Source of the DNA: Skeletonema tropicum
Taxonomy: Eukaryota > Bacillariophyta > Thalassiosirophyceae > Thalassiosirales > Thalassiosiraceae
Direction of reading: 5' to 3'
Length of the DNA: 64,000 bases
Assembly (NCBI GenBank): GCA_037178625.1
Contig: CM074148.1
Span: 1,116,001 to 1,180,000 of the forward strand
Shown: positions 47,746-59,138 of the stretch, piece after piece
Position numbering within the stretch: the first letter of the stretch is position 1
Layout of the letters: every line of letters begins with the position of its first letter
The notes under the pieces: model-generated
Told to the model about the DNA's origin: nothing
Database searches by the model: none
Seen by the model: only the letters and a program-made list of their open reading frames with translations
Translations under genes and position numbers: made by a program

Positions 47746-48618
47746 TTCCGACAGCTCTCCCAACATAGATCCAATAGTTCCAGACGCTTTTGTGTTCTGT
47801 GGAATTTCTCCAACTCCAACTGGCCGAGCTGCATTGCCATTATTGCTACGAAATACACCAGCATCGTCTGCTTCCAAGGGGGCGTTATCAACATTACCAA
47901 CACCCATATTGGTGCCATCATTATCACGTTCTCCTGACAGTCTAGCAACCGAAGTAGCATTACGACACGGATAATCCTTCACGGTAGAACCAGAAGACTC
48001 ATGAAACAGGCGGTCGAGACAGCTGCGCGGAAGTCTACTGGTAGACGGAGAATCATATAAATGATCGCGAATGGTTTGGCGGCCCACAAGACTGCGATCT
48101 TCTGAGCAGCGGCGATATGCGCGAACAGTAGCAGGTTGTTCCCCAGCATGATACAGCAACGCCGGAAGATTAGTTGGGTCAACTGCTGACTCCTCATCAG
48201 AAGGAGTAGACGCTGGTATGTCCGTTTCAGACGGATGATGAGTATTCACTGGAGTTGCGGCACTACCATTGCTCTCTTTAGGGCACTGCTGTTCGATGTC
48301 ATAATTTTTTGATGATTGCTTTAACTTTAACAAAGAACTCGCCTGCTCGACAACGTCATAATCATTATTATTATCGCATGATCTCCATGATTTGCATGAT
48401 GCATCAAATGCTTCTGCCTGCTCAAAGTTAGTGCATCTAACATGAGCGGGAGAGATGCAATCGCCTTGCTTTGTCTGCAGAAGAGGTATATCATGCTCGT
48501 TCTTGTTGTTGTCGACAACATCTTTTTTGTTGCCCGCTGTCACACCGCCATTGCTGAAGTAAATGAAAATAGGGATAAGTAAGGATAAGTGATTAGTTTT
48601 TGACATGACGACATTCAT
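47728..48618 (-). CDS. Hypothetical protein, 3' end fused to helicase fragment
   Basis: Unrecognised ORF, read from the ATG at 48618 (a second ATG is at 48606). After a hydrophobic stretch (SLLIPIFIYF) that could be a signal or anchor, it is polar, rich in Asn, Asp and Ser, with scattered Cys and no repeats I can name. The last few codons (GIQR then stop) are already helicase DNA read in a different frame, so the original 3' end was lost or lies beyond a GTGAGT donor-like site at the junction. The function is unknown; it may not be a real gene. Confidence 0.35.
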   Translation of the reverse strand: MNVVMSKTNHLSLLIPIFIYFSNGGVTAGNKKDVVDNNKNEHDIPLLQTKQGDCISPAHVRCTNFEQAEAFDASCKSWRSCDNNNDYDVVEQASSLLKLKQSSKNYDIEQQCPKESNGSAATPVNTHHPSETDIPASTPSDEESAVDPTNLPALLYHAGEQPATVRAYRRCSEDRSLVGRQTIRDHLYDSPSTSRLPRSCLDRLFHESSGSTVKDYPCRNATSVARLSGERDNDGTNMGVGNVDNAPLEADDAGVFRSNNGNAARPVGVGEIPQNTKASGTIGSMLGELSEKGIQR

Positions 48619-48880
48619 ATGGGAGAAACAATACCAGTTCAAGTTTAAAATAAATTTGCATACATCACAATTTTATTTTTGGCATGAACTCTATGGAAGG
48701 TTAATACCACACAGCAAAAAGCGACTTAAATGTAGATGAATGAGCGATCCTTTCTATGTTCGTACGATCACTCTACGTAATGTTTTACGCAGTGTTAAGC
48801 GTTTCGCTTATACATGAAATTCTGAATCACATAAGACGCTTCTTCCAATTTCAGCTCATCTTAACAATACACTTTCGGAC

Positions 48881-49396
48881 TTACCCATTAGACAATACGC
48901 TGGAACACTCTGGAGCAGCCAACGACTGCAAGTTATGACTGTTATTTATACAACGGCCATAATTCATTATTCCAGCTTTGCTTTCTGCATCCGATTTGTA
49001 GAACTGAGCCGAGCTTGAACCGTTACAGGTAACGTTGCGATTGGAAATGACATTGTAAGCGATAGATAATTGTTCCTGTCTGGTGCGATATAGATCCATT
49101 ACGCATCCTAGCTCAGACAATACATGTTTTAGTTCACGCATATTGCAAGAGGAAAGAACAAGCCTCAGAAGAGTATGTGGATCAGTAGAGTGTTCGAAGC
49201 ATGGATTGCGCGATGATTGTAAGTCTACTATTTCGCGGAAGATATGATCGCCTACACGCACTTTCGGCCATTGGACTTTGTAAATTATTTGACGAATAGA
49301 CAGAAATGAGCATCTAACACCCTTCCGAGCGCTCTTGCTGTTCACGTCGGAAGAGGATGGTTGCTGTTGCTGCGCTTTCTCTCTTGAAGTGTGCAT
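48881..49396 (-). CDS. Hypothetical protein (171 residues)
   Basis: The ORF starts at an ATG at 49396. The N-terminus has a Gln-rich stretch. The middle (about 35-110) has mixed hydrophobic and charged composition (VGDHIFREIVDLQS, LRLVLSSCNMRELKHVL) that looks folded rather than random. No family was recognised. It lies about 260 bp downstream of another small minus-strand ORF (49448-49747). Confidence 0.35.
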   Translation of the reverse strand: MHTSREKAQQQQPSSSDVNSKSARKGVRCSFLSIRQIIYKVQWPKVRVGDHIFREIVDLQSSRNPCFEHSTDPHTLLRLVLSSCNMRELKHVLSELGCVMDLYRTRQEQLSIAYNVISNRNVTCNGSSSAQFYKSDAESKAGIMNYGRCINNSHNLQSLAAPECSSVLSNG

Positions 49397-49447
49397 ATTT
49401 TATACGGTCAATTTTGTTCGTGGTTTGGTTATGCCGGTCCGTAATGG

Positions 49448-49747
49448 TCACATATTTAAGATATTGATTTGCGTGCGAGGAATGTCATACGCAAGCCACT
49501 CATTATTATTTATGCACTCTTCTAATTGCATGTGGTGTTCCGTAGCATGATAGTCGATGAGTGGCTGCGCGGAAAAGTCACGGATGGCGACATGTTCTTC
49601 CTGCCAGCAGAGAAGCTGACACGTTGAAGTTAGGAGAGGAACAAGTGACGTCATATATTTGAGAATATGTAAAACGCGATCGGTATAAAGTACTGTCAAA
49701 CGCGATCGGTAAATTATTTCGTCAAAAAGCCAACTCGGTTTTTGCAT
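49448..49747 (-). CDS. Small hypothetical ORF (99 residues)
   Basis: Starts at an ATG at 49747 and has no recognised motif. It might be a 5' exon of the 48881-49396 ORF, but I could not confirm a splice pair. Near its 5' end the motif AACGCGATCGGTA occurs twice (49674-49686 and 49698-49710). Confidence 0.2.
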   Translation of the reverse strand: MQKPSWLFDEIIYRSRLTVLYTDRVLHILKYMTSLVPLLTSTCQLLCWQEEHVAIRDFSAQPLIDYHATEHHMQLEECINNNEWLAYDIPRTQINILNM

Positions 49748-50663
49748 GATCGATGATCGTGCAGAAAAAGAGAAAAAGATGCCACCACAATGGCCTACAA
49801 TGGCACCCCTAGTATGGCCGCCTATCTCAGTCCATGAGTATATTTCATAAGGTATCGATGGCCCATCCCTTAAACGACATTATGGCGATTTTTTCGCAGC
49901 AGTGTGGCGTTTCGGCTGCTGTAGGGGTGGAGATAATATCATTGCAATCCACTTCATTGAGATTTGAAATGAAAACAACCACCTTCCCTGCACCCATCGA
50001 AGATGATAAACATCTATAGGCACTACCCCTCCGCTACCCATCGCCGATGATAATATGAAGTGAGATTCTGGTTGCTCGGAATGACCATTAAAGCCCCCCC
50101 ACACCTCCAAAATACCAAGGACACAAGATGTGCACAAAATTGCATAAATAATTTGACACTCTAACACAACAATAAGCCTGTAGACGGCGGATCGAGCGGC
50201 TCTAAAGACCGCAACTCATCAACATTATTATATATAAGAAGTGTCGGCTATTTATTGTCCATAATATTGCAATAGGCTGGATAAAAATAGCAACATCATA
50301 GACAGAAATGACATTTATGTAGCATGTATTAGTCATTTATTTATGCGGTGTAGACAGTTGTAATAATAAAACCCTGCGGCTGAATAGTTGCAAAGGGTGT
50401 TGTCTGCGATATAGTTCACTGGATATTACTATTGGTAGGGTTTGTGCAACGTGGTGGCTATGAGAGTAGCGGCTATGATGTTAGATACTGACTGTCGAAC
50501 GAAAAAACATGCATGCATGCAGTTGTGCTCGGAAAGCGCGCTGCACTTTTTTGTTAGCTGCTATCAAAATCTTATGCATCTACGATGCAATTTTGATTGG
50601 AACGGCTCTAAGTAAGTAAGTGAGTATGTACTATAAAACGTTTCTGTTATAAGAATGTTATTA

Positions 50664-50809
50664 AACAAGCATTGCAGAGCAACTTTATAGACGGATACAT
50701 TGCAAAAAAAAATCCAACACGAAATCCACAGAATAATTTTGTCATCATGACACATTTATGTTACAACAACAAGCATTGCAGAGCAAATTTATAGACGGGT
50801 ACATTGCAC
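50664..50809. repeat. Two ~42-bp direct repeats shared with 63.2 kb
   Basis: 50664-50704 and 50768-50809 are near-identical (AACAAGCATTGCAGAGCAA and ACATTGCA are shared). The core also occurs twice in inverse orientation at 63202-63231 and 63294-63323. These may be ends of a small dispersed element. Confidence 0.65.
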
Positions 50810-51150
50810 AAAAAAAAAACAGGCCCCGAGGGCCCGCGCCGCACTACACACCATACACAACATGCAGTCACAAATCGCCGCGCGCACCATTTCATTAAAA
50901 TGAATAGTTTTGCTGTTTTCACAGGGAATCTTTTCACCATAGGTACACTCCCCTCAATGGTCTCCTAAACGATTCCATGGTCCGAACCGAGTATGCAGAC
51001 CTCTCCTACAACATCATCGCTAACTCCCTCTGTCTTGGTTCCACTCGAATCGGGCAAGAACTTGTCCAGAACGAGCAGATAGAAAATTCAGGACATCTTT
51101 AGGTACAGATAGTACAGACTCGTATCTTAAGGTACAGACTAGTTTTAGAC

Positions 51151-51228
51151 TGGTACCATCATCAATATCAAAATCTAAACAGAGCTCGGGCAAGCCCTCG
51201 CGAAAAAGCGACCGCCTTAATGCAACGT
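51151..51228. repeat. Solo fragment of array B foldback arm
   Basis: It contains ATATCAAAATCTAAACAGAG and the following text through GACCGCCTTAATGCAACGT, almost base for base as in the array units near 23208-23270. It lacks about 9 nt and the short CCTTAAT duplication. Neighbouring sequence is unrelated to the array. Confidence 0.8.
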
Positions 51229-53955
51229 CAAGTAGCCCCAGTTCTGAGGTCGAGTCTGACACGATACAAACACGACTTGTGCTAATATTGTCCTTATCCA
51301 TTCAATCGATACATTAATATCAGATACCCATGTCAAGTAGCGCAGCTTGTTGTGAACAGCTGGTTGTGAACAAAAACATCAAGATACTATTTGAGCGGGC
51401 GATCTTTATGTAGTGTTAGCCTATCCAGCATATTGCTTCTCAGCGAATATTGGTCCTACGATAAAGGTCAGCACACTAGTAGCTAGCTCAGCTTGGAAAT
51501 GTATTACTCGACATCCTCAGCTCAGGAGAGGACTGACTACACAGAGACAGTTTCACTATGTATGCTAGTTATGAATGGATTCGAATCGAGCTGGAGCCAA
51601 TCTCCTAGTATCAGCAGATTGAACTATTCGTGGGAAGCATTGCACTCAGACTCAGCTCAGCAGTTCAGCAACGCGAATAGTGGACCAGTGGACGTGTGGA
51701 AGGTCAATATACGGCATATATAGCTGAAAGGGGAAAACGCTTCTCATGCAGATGGAGCCAAACGAGGATCAGCAGCAGCAGGTTGAACTCTTGACATCTT
51801 TCATATCCGTATCCGTCTGGATGACACTCTGAAGATAGATTAGCATATAGCCGGACGATGAGACACACAGTACAACTACAACGCAGCGAGCTTCTTCATA
51901 TCTTAAAGAGCGAAAGGCCGAGCAAAAGAAAGGAAGAAGGCGGGTAAAGTGCAATAATGTATCAGCTTTGTTGGTAGCGCCTATTTGAACATAACGGCTT
52001 TAATTTACGTGGAGGGATGAGTGAAAGCAACAAGTAGAGAGATGTGGATCGAGCGAGTGCCACAATAGCAATAGAAGCAAATACATTCACTCTGAGACTG
52101 AGACTGACCACACTTGTGCATGAGTGAATTTCAATAGGGCTAAGATTCGAATTACTTGGAACTAAAAGAAGCGTCATAGACTATTTACATCTTTCATAGG
52201 ACCGATGAGAGATATTATTACCTACACCTACACTCCCATCTGTGAAGATGGAAACGCCGATCCCCGATCATTCCGCTAAGTAAAGGTAGAGATGCTGCAA
52301 ATGTGCCAAATGATACCCGATAATCCAATGGGCTTTTGGAGCGCTACTTGGTGACACATACAGGTGTGACAGGATAGGCCCTCGACTGCTCAACCTACAC
52401 GAAGTCTACACGACAATAGGATTTGATTGGTCCGAATAGCGGTGGATGAATGGATGATGGCTGGTCGTGTCGATTGTGGCATGTCATGTGAAGAGTGTGC
52501 TCAGAGATGTACACGTTGAACTTGAACTCCTCTTGAGTCACAATGGAAGTAAGAACTGCGGTGGTGTCAAGTTGGGTGCGTAGGATGACGTAAGATGAAA
52601 TAGCGGCGTGTTAGAGGGCACAGCAGCGGTTGATCTCTAGAGGCTGATCTTGAAAGGTGTTGCCAGAGGATCCCAAGCAGCAAGCATGGATATGAAATTG
52701 TTCAACTTGCTCTACTTACGATGAGAAGGATGTAAAAGTAGATCAGTAGAAGTCCTTCGTGGTGTACATCCTGCCCAGCAGACACCACAGGCGTCTTCGG
52801 GACCAGCCCGAGCTCCTCCTGGTTTAAGTTCACCTTTCTCTACTGGCACTAGTGCCTAGGGAGTAGCAACTAAAATAATCTATCTATCTATCTACCAAGG
52901 ATTCTGGTGCCATGTAACACAGGTATATACAAGTACAGGTTATGACAATAGTCGCAGTTTGCTATTACTCCTCTCTCTAGAGAGAGACTACTGCGGCGTC
53001 TGCCAACAAACTAGGGAAGGGACTAAAGGTAAACACAGGCGCGAAGGGCAGAGAGCAGAAGTGAAAGGTACAATTGGACCTCTCGGATTAGCTATGAGGT
53101 AGTAGCTTCACTTCTAAAGAAGCAACCCAACTGAGCAGTGCTAATGTGCTTGTACAGTATCTCTACCTATAATGGGCTGATTGCCAAGTTGAAGCACATA
53201 ATATGAGAGGGCGGCTCAGCAATCACTTCATATCAATCTCGCTCCAATATGCGCATGAGCCGCTTCTAGTGGCCCAATAAAGTCGGCTACAATAGCATAG
53301 AGGTATGAGCACTGCCCAGACGGATTGCTTGACTGAAAATGGATCTATCACGCCATGACTTTTACTGAGTGCCAAGTTGAAGCACATGTGAGATGGCGGG
53401 CAGCAAGTCAGCAAGTCCTATGCAACACTTAAGTGATTCTTTTTCAGCAAACGTGACGGCAGGTGAGGTAATGATGCAGACGATGATAGCAGACTGGATC
53501 CATCATGCTTTCCGATGTGCTTCTGCTTCTGAACCACAAGCACTCTAGCTCTAGAGCATCTGGCAACACTACTGCTACTGCGTCCGTCCACACCAATGGA
53601 CTGTAGCCACAAAATTGGGCATTCGGAGGAGAGTGTAGAACATGTCCAGGTGGATTCCTGTCTGAATGCCGAATCTGTTGCTTCTTTGCTGCATGTGATG
53701 CTCAGTAGAAAGTAACATGGGTTTCAGTGGAAGTTGAAAAGTGATCAAGATTTGACCTTCACATTCACGCACGTACACCCCAATAAAATTTGCTATTTTA
53801 TAACACACACGTCGTTCGCTCAAGCTTTACTATCGCCAACTTGTTCCGCCGGGCAGCACACTCCCTCTTCCTTCTGGACTATAACACATGATTCACTCCC
53901 ATTCACTCCTTTTGTTGCTGCCGCTCTTCCCAATTCACAGGTTAAACCTCCAAAT

Positions 53956-54702
53956 CTAAGGAACCAACATACCTGGATCCATGACACGAACGTTAACCAC
54001 CTTAACCCTAACGTCCTTTGGAGTTGGAGGAGTTGTAGATGGTACAGTTGGATTTCGCAACCTGTCAAAAAAACTTTCATCAGAAAACACATCTTGACAC
54101 AAGTTGGGTATGGGAATCAAATCAAAGCATGCGTAATCCATCAAATGCAGTGCACAGAGTGCCCTTGACACAGCTCCCTGTTTCCTCCAAACTCGCTTTG
54201 CTGCAGCATAGTTGTGTTTTGTGTCTTTTTGAGATTCATGGTCAAACTGTTGGCTGAAGGGCCTACCGAATTCTTCCTCAAAGCCTGGGCAATTCGTCGC
54301 TACTAGATTTGGAAATGTTGCACTGATATTAGAAATGGTTGGAAGATAGGCTACTAACCGTGGTGCATTCACGCCCAAGAGAGCTTTTAGTTTTTCAAGT
54401 TCCCACAATACTCCTGTCTGAGAAAATGCATGTTTGATGATGTTGGTTGGTTTAGTTGATGATGCTCCAAATATGAATTCTGATACATAACGTTCAAATC
54501 TAGCATCAGTTCCATTCTCATACCGTTCATAATGCTTTTGCGGCGACTTGTGATAGGAATCTGTGCTCCTTTGCTCAATCTCATTATATGCAGAGAGAAA
54601 ATGCTCCACTGGATCACGCACCGCTGTCACAAGACATGTTTGACTCCGCTTTGACAATGGGATATGCGACAACTGACAGATGGTGTCAAACCCTGACCCC
54701 AG
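53956..54702 (-). pseudogene. Sulfotransferase, 5'-truncated or missing first exon
   Basis: The frame is open from a splice-acceptor-like TTTAG ending at 54703 to a stop at 53956 (about 248 codons). No ATG begins it; the first plausible codons are LGSGFDTICQLS. CLVTAVRDPVEHFLSAYNE matches the 3'-phosphate-binding segment of PAPS-dependent sulfotransferases (Arg19, Asp20, Pro21 and Ser27 counted from the TTG at 54672). ALHLMDYACFDLIP near the C-terminus fits the same fold. The 5'-phosphosulfate-binding loop is absent, so an upstream exon is missing or lies beyond the retroelement that starts at about 54.8 kb. Substrate unknown. Confidence 0.6.
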
Positions 54703-54795
54703 CTAAAGCCCTTGCTAGGAGCTAATTCATGCGTTACCACACTTGGTCGTTTGTTAACTTGCGTTTACTTTAGAATTCGAATTGTAAGCGTCCAT

Positions 54796-54924
54796 ATCTT
54801 GGAAAACAAACTTCCAAGAAGCAATCATATCTTGGAAACAAACATCCAAGAAGCATTCCCATCTTGGGAACGATCATCCAAGAAGCATTCTTATCTTGGA
54901 TACAATCATCTTAAGAAACAATCA
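54796..54924. repeat. Four 32-33-bp hairpin repeats at a retroelement end
   Basis: Copies start at 54796, 54829, 54861 and 54893. The first three contain ATCTTGG, an 8-11-nt loop and CCAAGA, forming small stems, and then AGCA. The last is degenerate (CTTAAGA). They lie 3' of the copia-like ORF in its own orientation, so they may be LTR sequence. Confidence 0.75.
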
Positions 54925-55090
54925 TTGCTTCACATATTCTTTCTCTGATAACGTAGTCTATATACTACCTTCAACCCCTTTTTGGAAGCGGACGTAATCT
55001 CATTGTCGCTTCATTACCACATTGTATCTATCACCAAAGATACGTATTCTAACATACCATCGATAAGTACAGAATCAATACCAATACGGG

Positions 55091-58000
55091 CTACTTCCCG
55101 TTTGTCACTCCCCTTGGTTCGTCATCCTTATCATCACTCTTCTTTTCCTCCAATAGTTTCATCGTATCGCCTTTCCAAAATAGGATAGGTCTGATCAATG
55201 GCCATACTTCTTGGTATGCCCAATGCTTGCTAAGCGTATCCGCAGGGTTATACTCACCTCGAATGAATGCAAACCTAATGCAACCAGCTGCTACATTCTG
55301 CAGCAAACCTCTTCGGAAGTGCCGAGAACTTCTCTGTCCCTCATACGTGTCGTATCTACCGTCAAAGATACATATCTCAATGCCGTACCAGCAAGTACTA
55401 GAATCCATATCCAAGCTCCCGTTTGTCATCCCCCTATGATTCGACGTCCTTACTCTTACATCTCCAATAATCCATCGCGTTCTCTTTCCAAGATAGATCG
55501 CCTTGTAATCATATGGATAAAATTCCCTCCTAACGAATGTCACTCTCATGCATTCAGATGTAGCTGTAGCAATCTCAAGAATGCGGTAGGTCAGTATGGA
55601 GTGTCTTACGCTGTTCCCAAAACTGGGCTGTGTTTTACTAGCCACGAGTGACTCAATATTGCTGAGCAAGATTGGCGTGTCTTGTTGCAGTAGTCCAAGA
55701 ATAACACATTCCGTCATTGTCGCGTGTCCTACAATCAACTCTGAGCTTGCACTCTGAAGGTTATCATATCCGTCTGTAATCAACGATGTCTTGCTGCAAT
55801 TGCGTGTTCTCAAACTAATCAGTTGCGATAGGCGATCAACTCTGTGTCTTAAGCCCATGGAACAGTTGCTTCCAGTTTCAGCGTATCCAATGTTTTCCGA
55901 TTGGCACTGATATGAGGCTCTGTTCTGCTGAGACATGAGTTGGGTCATTGCCTTTTCTAGATCGGTCCTGACAGAATGGATGAGTGCGATCATTTCCTTC
56001 TCAAGAACAACGTTCTCCGTCTGCAATGCATCATCATAAAAGAAGTTTGTAAGCTGATGATTTGGGCCGCTCATTCTACCAGGGATAAAGCCGCTATCCG
56101 CAATGTGTCTCGTCATCATAGCAACGCAGCAGGGATTGTGATCTCTCTCAAATTCTTTGCGGTTGTACGTAACGATGTTCCTCAAGTATCTTCTCCCAGG
56201 TTCCCTGACAACAACATTGCTGCGTGTATCGCCACGTGTGTATCCTACAGAGCTTGAGTGCATTGTCCCCCATAGTAACAGTCGTGTTGCGCTGTTGTAC
56301 GTCTGCGTAGGATCATACTCGTACCAAACACTGATTCTCCTCAAAGAAGCGGTTGTCACGTCCTTGGCATATCTTTCATTCAATCGCGGTTCAATCGAGT
56401 TGTGAAAATCATCCCGCTCAGCAAGCTCCTGGACTCTCGCGCCGCCAATACCAATTAGCTTTGACTTTAATCGGCCAATCATCCATTCACTTTGAAGTTG
56501 TCCATCGTTTTCCACATTCAACGTCAACGCTTCCATACAAACCTCATTAAAACTATTGTTGTTGACGTATCGTAGTTCTTCGTTGTCGATGTCACCATCA
56601 CCACAAGGTAATTCAATCCAATGATTCCAATAATAATCCAGAGACGAACTTCTCAATGCATCCAACTTGAGTTTGTGGAGTGTAGCCTTCTTGTATCCGT
56701 CGAGTGCAATGTTGTAGAATGAATTTCTTTCTTCGGCAAATGTCTCAAAGTTGTTACATTTCAGATTCTTCGTATCCTGCCATTTGATCTCCCCATTGTC
56801 TCGATCAACACCTTCGTCTCGTTGATAGTTCCGAGGTACCTGATGTCCAAGAAGATCTCCAACTTTCGCCTTGAGCCCGCTTTGAGAATCCTCAATGATC
56901 TCAACTAACTTCGCAATGGATCCCAAGATAGATGACCCAAAATTCACAAACCTGATGCAAAAAATTGCTACATTCTCACGGATGTAATGGTATGATAATA
57001 CCAAATGCCTCTTGCGATTCTTGAAGTCAGGATTAACTCCACTTGACACTACAGACTCATTGTCACCCAATAGAAGCGGGGTTCCATGCAAAGGTACTCC
57101 GAGGAATTGAAGTGCGCCTGTGACAGATTTCCCACTGAGAATATCATGCATTAGGTTGGCATCCACAAAACTAGTCATCAAGACAGGCTTCCCACGAGCT
57201 GGTGGAGGATTCTTGGGGTACTCCTCGCGAGTTGTGGCATAGGGCGTACTGGGCCAATCCCTTCTGAGGAAATCGAAATCTGAGATATCAGGCATATCAG
57301 TCTTGTACCTAATGGCTCCATTGCTCATCTTGTAGAGATACCCATAGACTCTCTTGATCCTATCGAGATGGCCTTTCCTTGGTTGTGCACGGAAGTTGGA
57401 CAACGTCATTATAGCGGTTCCCACAGTATTTCTATCATTGTCGTTGACCATACGCCTTATCATCATGTCGATCAGCGTGAAATCTACTCCCCATGAGTGC
57501 TTATCGTACGTGATATCTCCAACGATTCTCTTTCTCAATAACTCTTCCTTGGCCAATGCCTCCTCCAATAGTATCTTACTATCCCATAATGTAATAAACT
57601 TCAACGTTGAGTAGTCAGAATCGTTGCGTCCCATCAAACCCATGCAAGGTACCGTAATATTACCAGATGCAGCTTCCCATCGTGAAAGTAGTTTGACAAT
57701 CAGAGTCCCATAACAACCAGAAGTCTTGTCGTGCTGGCTTTCATGCGTGATGTCTGCGCCAAATGAGTCAAACAGTCTCCGCATCATCTCTCCCCCATCA
57801 TTACGGGCAACACAGTTGGAGTAATGTATGTTGATGCGAGGTATGATCTGCATATATGCGGCCCCAGCAGTGAGATCGACGCCCGTCACAAGTCGTCCAA
57901 GATCTTCAATAAACACAATGAATGTCGCACTGGTTCCAAAATTACGTGGCTGCAAAGAGTACTTTCCAAATCCAATCACTGCTGAGCAACAGCCGTTTCG

Positions 58001-58096
58001 AAATCCAAGCGCCGAGGAGCAGTAATCCTGTCCAAATGCTGCAACAGACAATCGAAAGTTTTCTCCACATGCGTCGTAACGATCAATCGAGGTCAC
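55091..58096 (-). pseudogene. Scrambled Ty1/copia polymerase (RT/RNase H) remnant
   Basis: One frame stays open for 1,001 codons but starts at GTG, not ATG. Residues about 190-320 match the C-terminal side of copia reverse transcriptase (TLSNFRAQPRKGHLDRIKRV, KMSNGAIRYKTDMPD). RNase H begins with VDANLMHDILSGKSVTG and jumps directly to LGVPLHG and LGDNESVV, so about 50 residues, including the YGSEF glutamate region usual for the family, are missing. After about 500 unassigned residues a second degenerate RNase H piece (LLSNIESLV) and then a third (EYNPADTLSKHW, PILFWKGDT) follow. It cannot be an active polymerase. The first ~190 residues are unrecognised. Confidence 0.7.
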
Positions 58097-58875
58097 CTCC
58101 TGACCAGTATCATCAACGTATCCAACAATATCGATGGCATTATCTCAAGTTCCACCTCTTTTCGTTCTAGCTCCCCATCGTTCTTCCCAACTAAATCATC
58201 CATCTCCAATCTTCCACTGACATTGCTCCTATCAGATAATACGTAGTCAGTGATATTCAATCCGATCAATCTTCCCCCATCAGTAATCATCACAATGAAA
58301 CATCCCCCATCAGTATTACCAGCTCTCTTCAAGTATTGCACATTGATAGAAGAAATAAGTACATAAGAACTGACATCAGTCATGTACACACACTCCCCAA
58401 CCTCATGAACAGTCTTGTGCTCAAACATTTCATTTGTTGCAAAACCAACATCATTGTGTATATCGTTGTCATCACCAAAAAATGGGAAACGGAGAGGCTG
58501 ACGAATATAAATTGCTGTTGGAAGGAAGTTGACGTCGCTGTACCACTTGCAAGCAGGCCCATAATTAAATGTACAATGCGGTCGTTGCCAACGATGGATG
58601 CAAAGATCTCCGTCAGGAGTGGCAACAGATTCACATTGTTCACCAGTACCCTCTATAGTACCAAGATCAAGATGCGTCGCCTCAAGTCTGATCGTAGTGG
58701 GATGGGAGCAGCTGGTAGATAGTAAGGGATAGCCCTTTAAATCTTGACACAAATAGGGACAACCTCCCAGATGCTTGCGAACCCAAAATTGAATTTGTCC
58801 GCAACGACAGTTGAAGATGCATTGAGCCTCATCTTCATGAACCAATCCAGCCCCGCTCAACCCAGTCGAAATCAA
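58093..58875 (-). pseudogene. Unrecognised ORF upstream of copia remnant
   Basis: Open frame of about 260 codons from a TTG, extending upstream to a TAG near 58930. It overlaps the next ORF by 4 nt in another frame. It is Cys-containing (CIFNCRCGQIQFWVRKHLGGCPYLC) with a later GGCFIVMITDGGRLIGL stretch. It may be 5' coding sequence of the same element or a captured host segment. No domain recognised. Confidence 0.3.
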
Positions 58876-59138
58876 GTCTGTGGATGGATAAGCGATTGCG
58901 GTCGGTTTGAAATGTACTAATTCCTATCGTAGATACTCACGTGGAAAGATTGGTGTTTCGGCCAAAAATCCCTCCACCCGCCACAAAAACACCATGACAG
59001 CCGCTCTTCAATGGAAGGTCACTTCCACGCTACTCTAGAGAGGGCACCGTCAGCAACTGCTGCGAATAGCGTACCATTTGGGGCGCTAATACAATCTGAT
59101 TCTGGTATCTATACACTCATCTATATGTGGTACAATTA

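Larger units (their letters stand above)
49750..53950. other. About 4.2 kb without a supported gene
   Basis: No ORF here shows a recognisable domain. It holds a repeated motif pair (50664-50809), a fragment of the array B unit (51151-51228), a (TCTA)n microsatellite at 52878-52895 and a short direct repeat (CCAAGTTGAAGCACAT at about 53183 and 53371). It is probably repeat-derived or regulatory DNA. Confidence 0.5.

Noticed and set aside
58093..58930. A 17-nt intron between GTGAGT and TAG near 58930
   Set aside because: Far too short for a spliceosomal intron.
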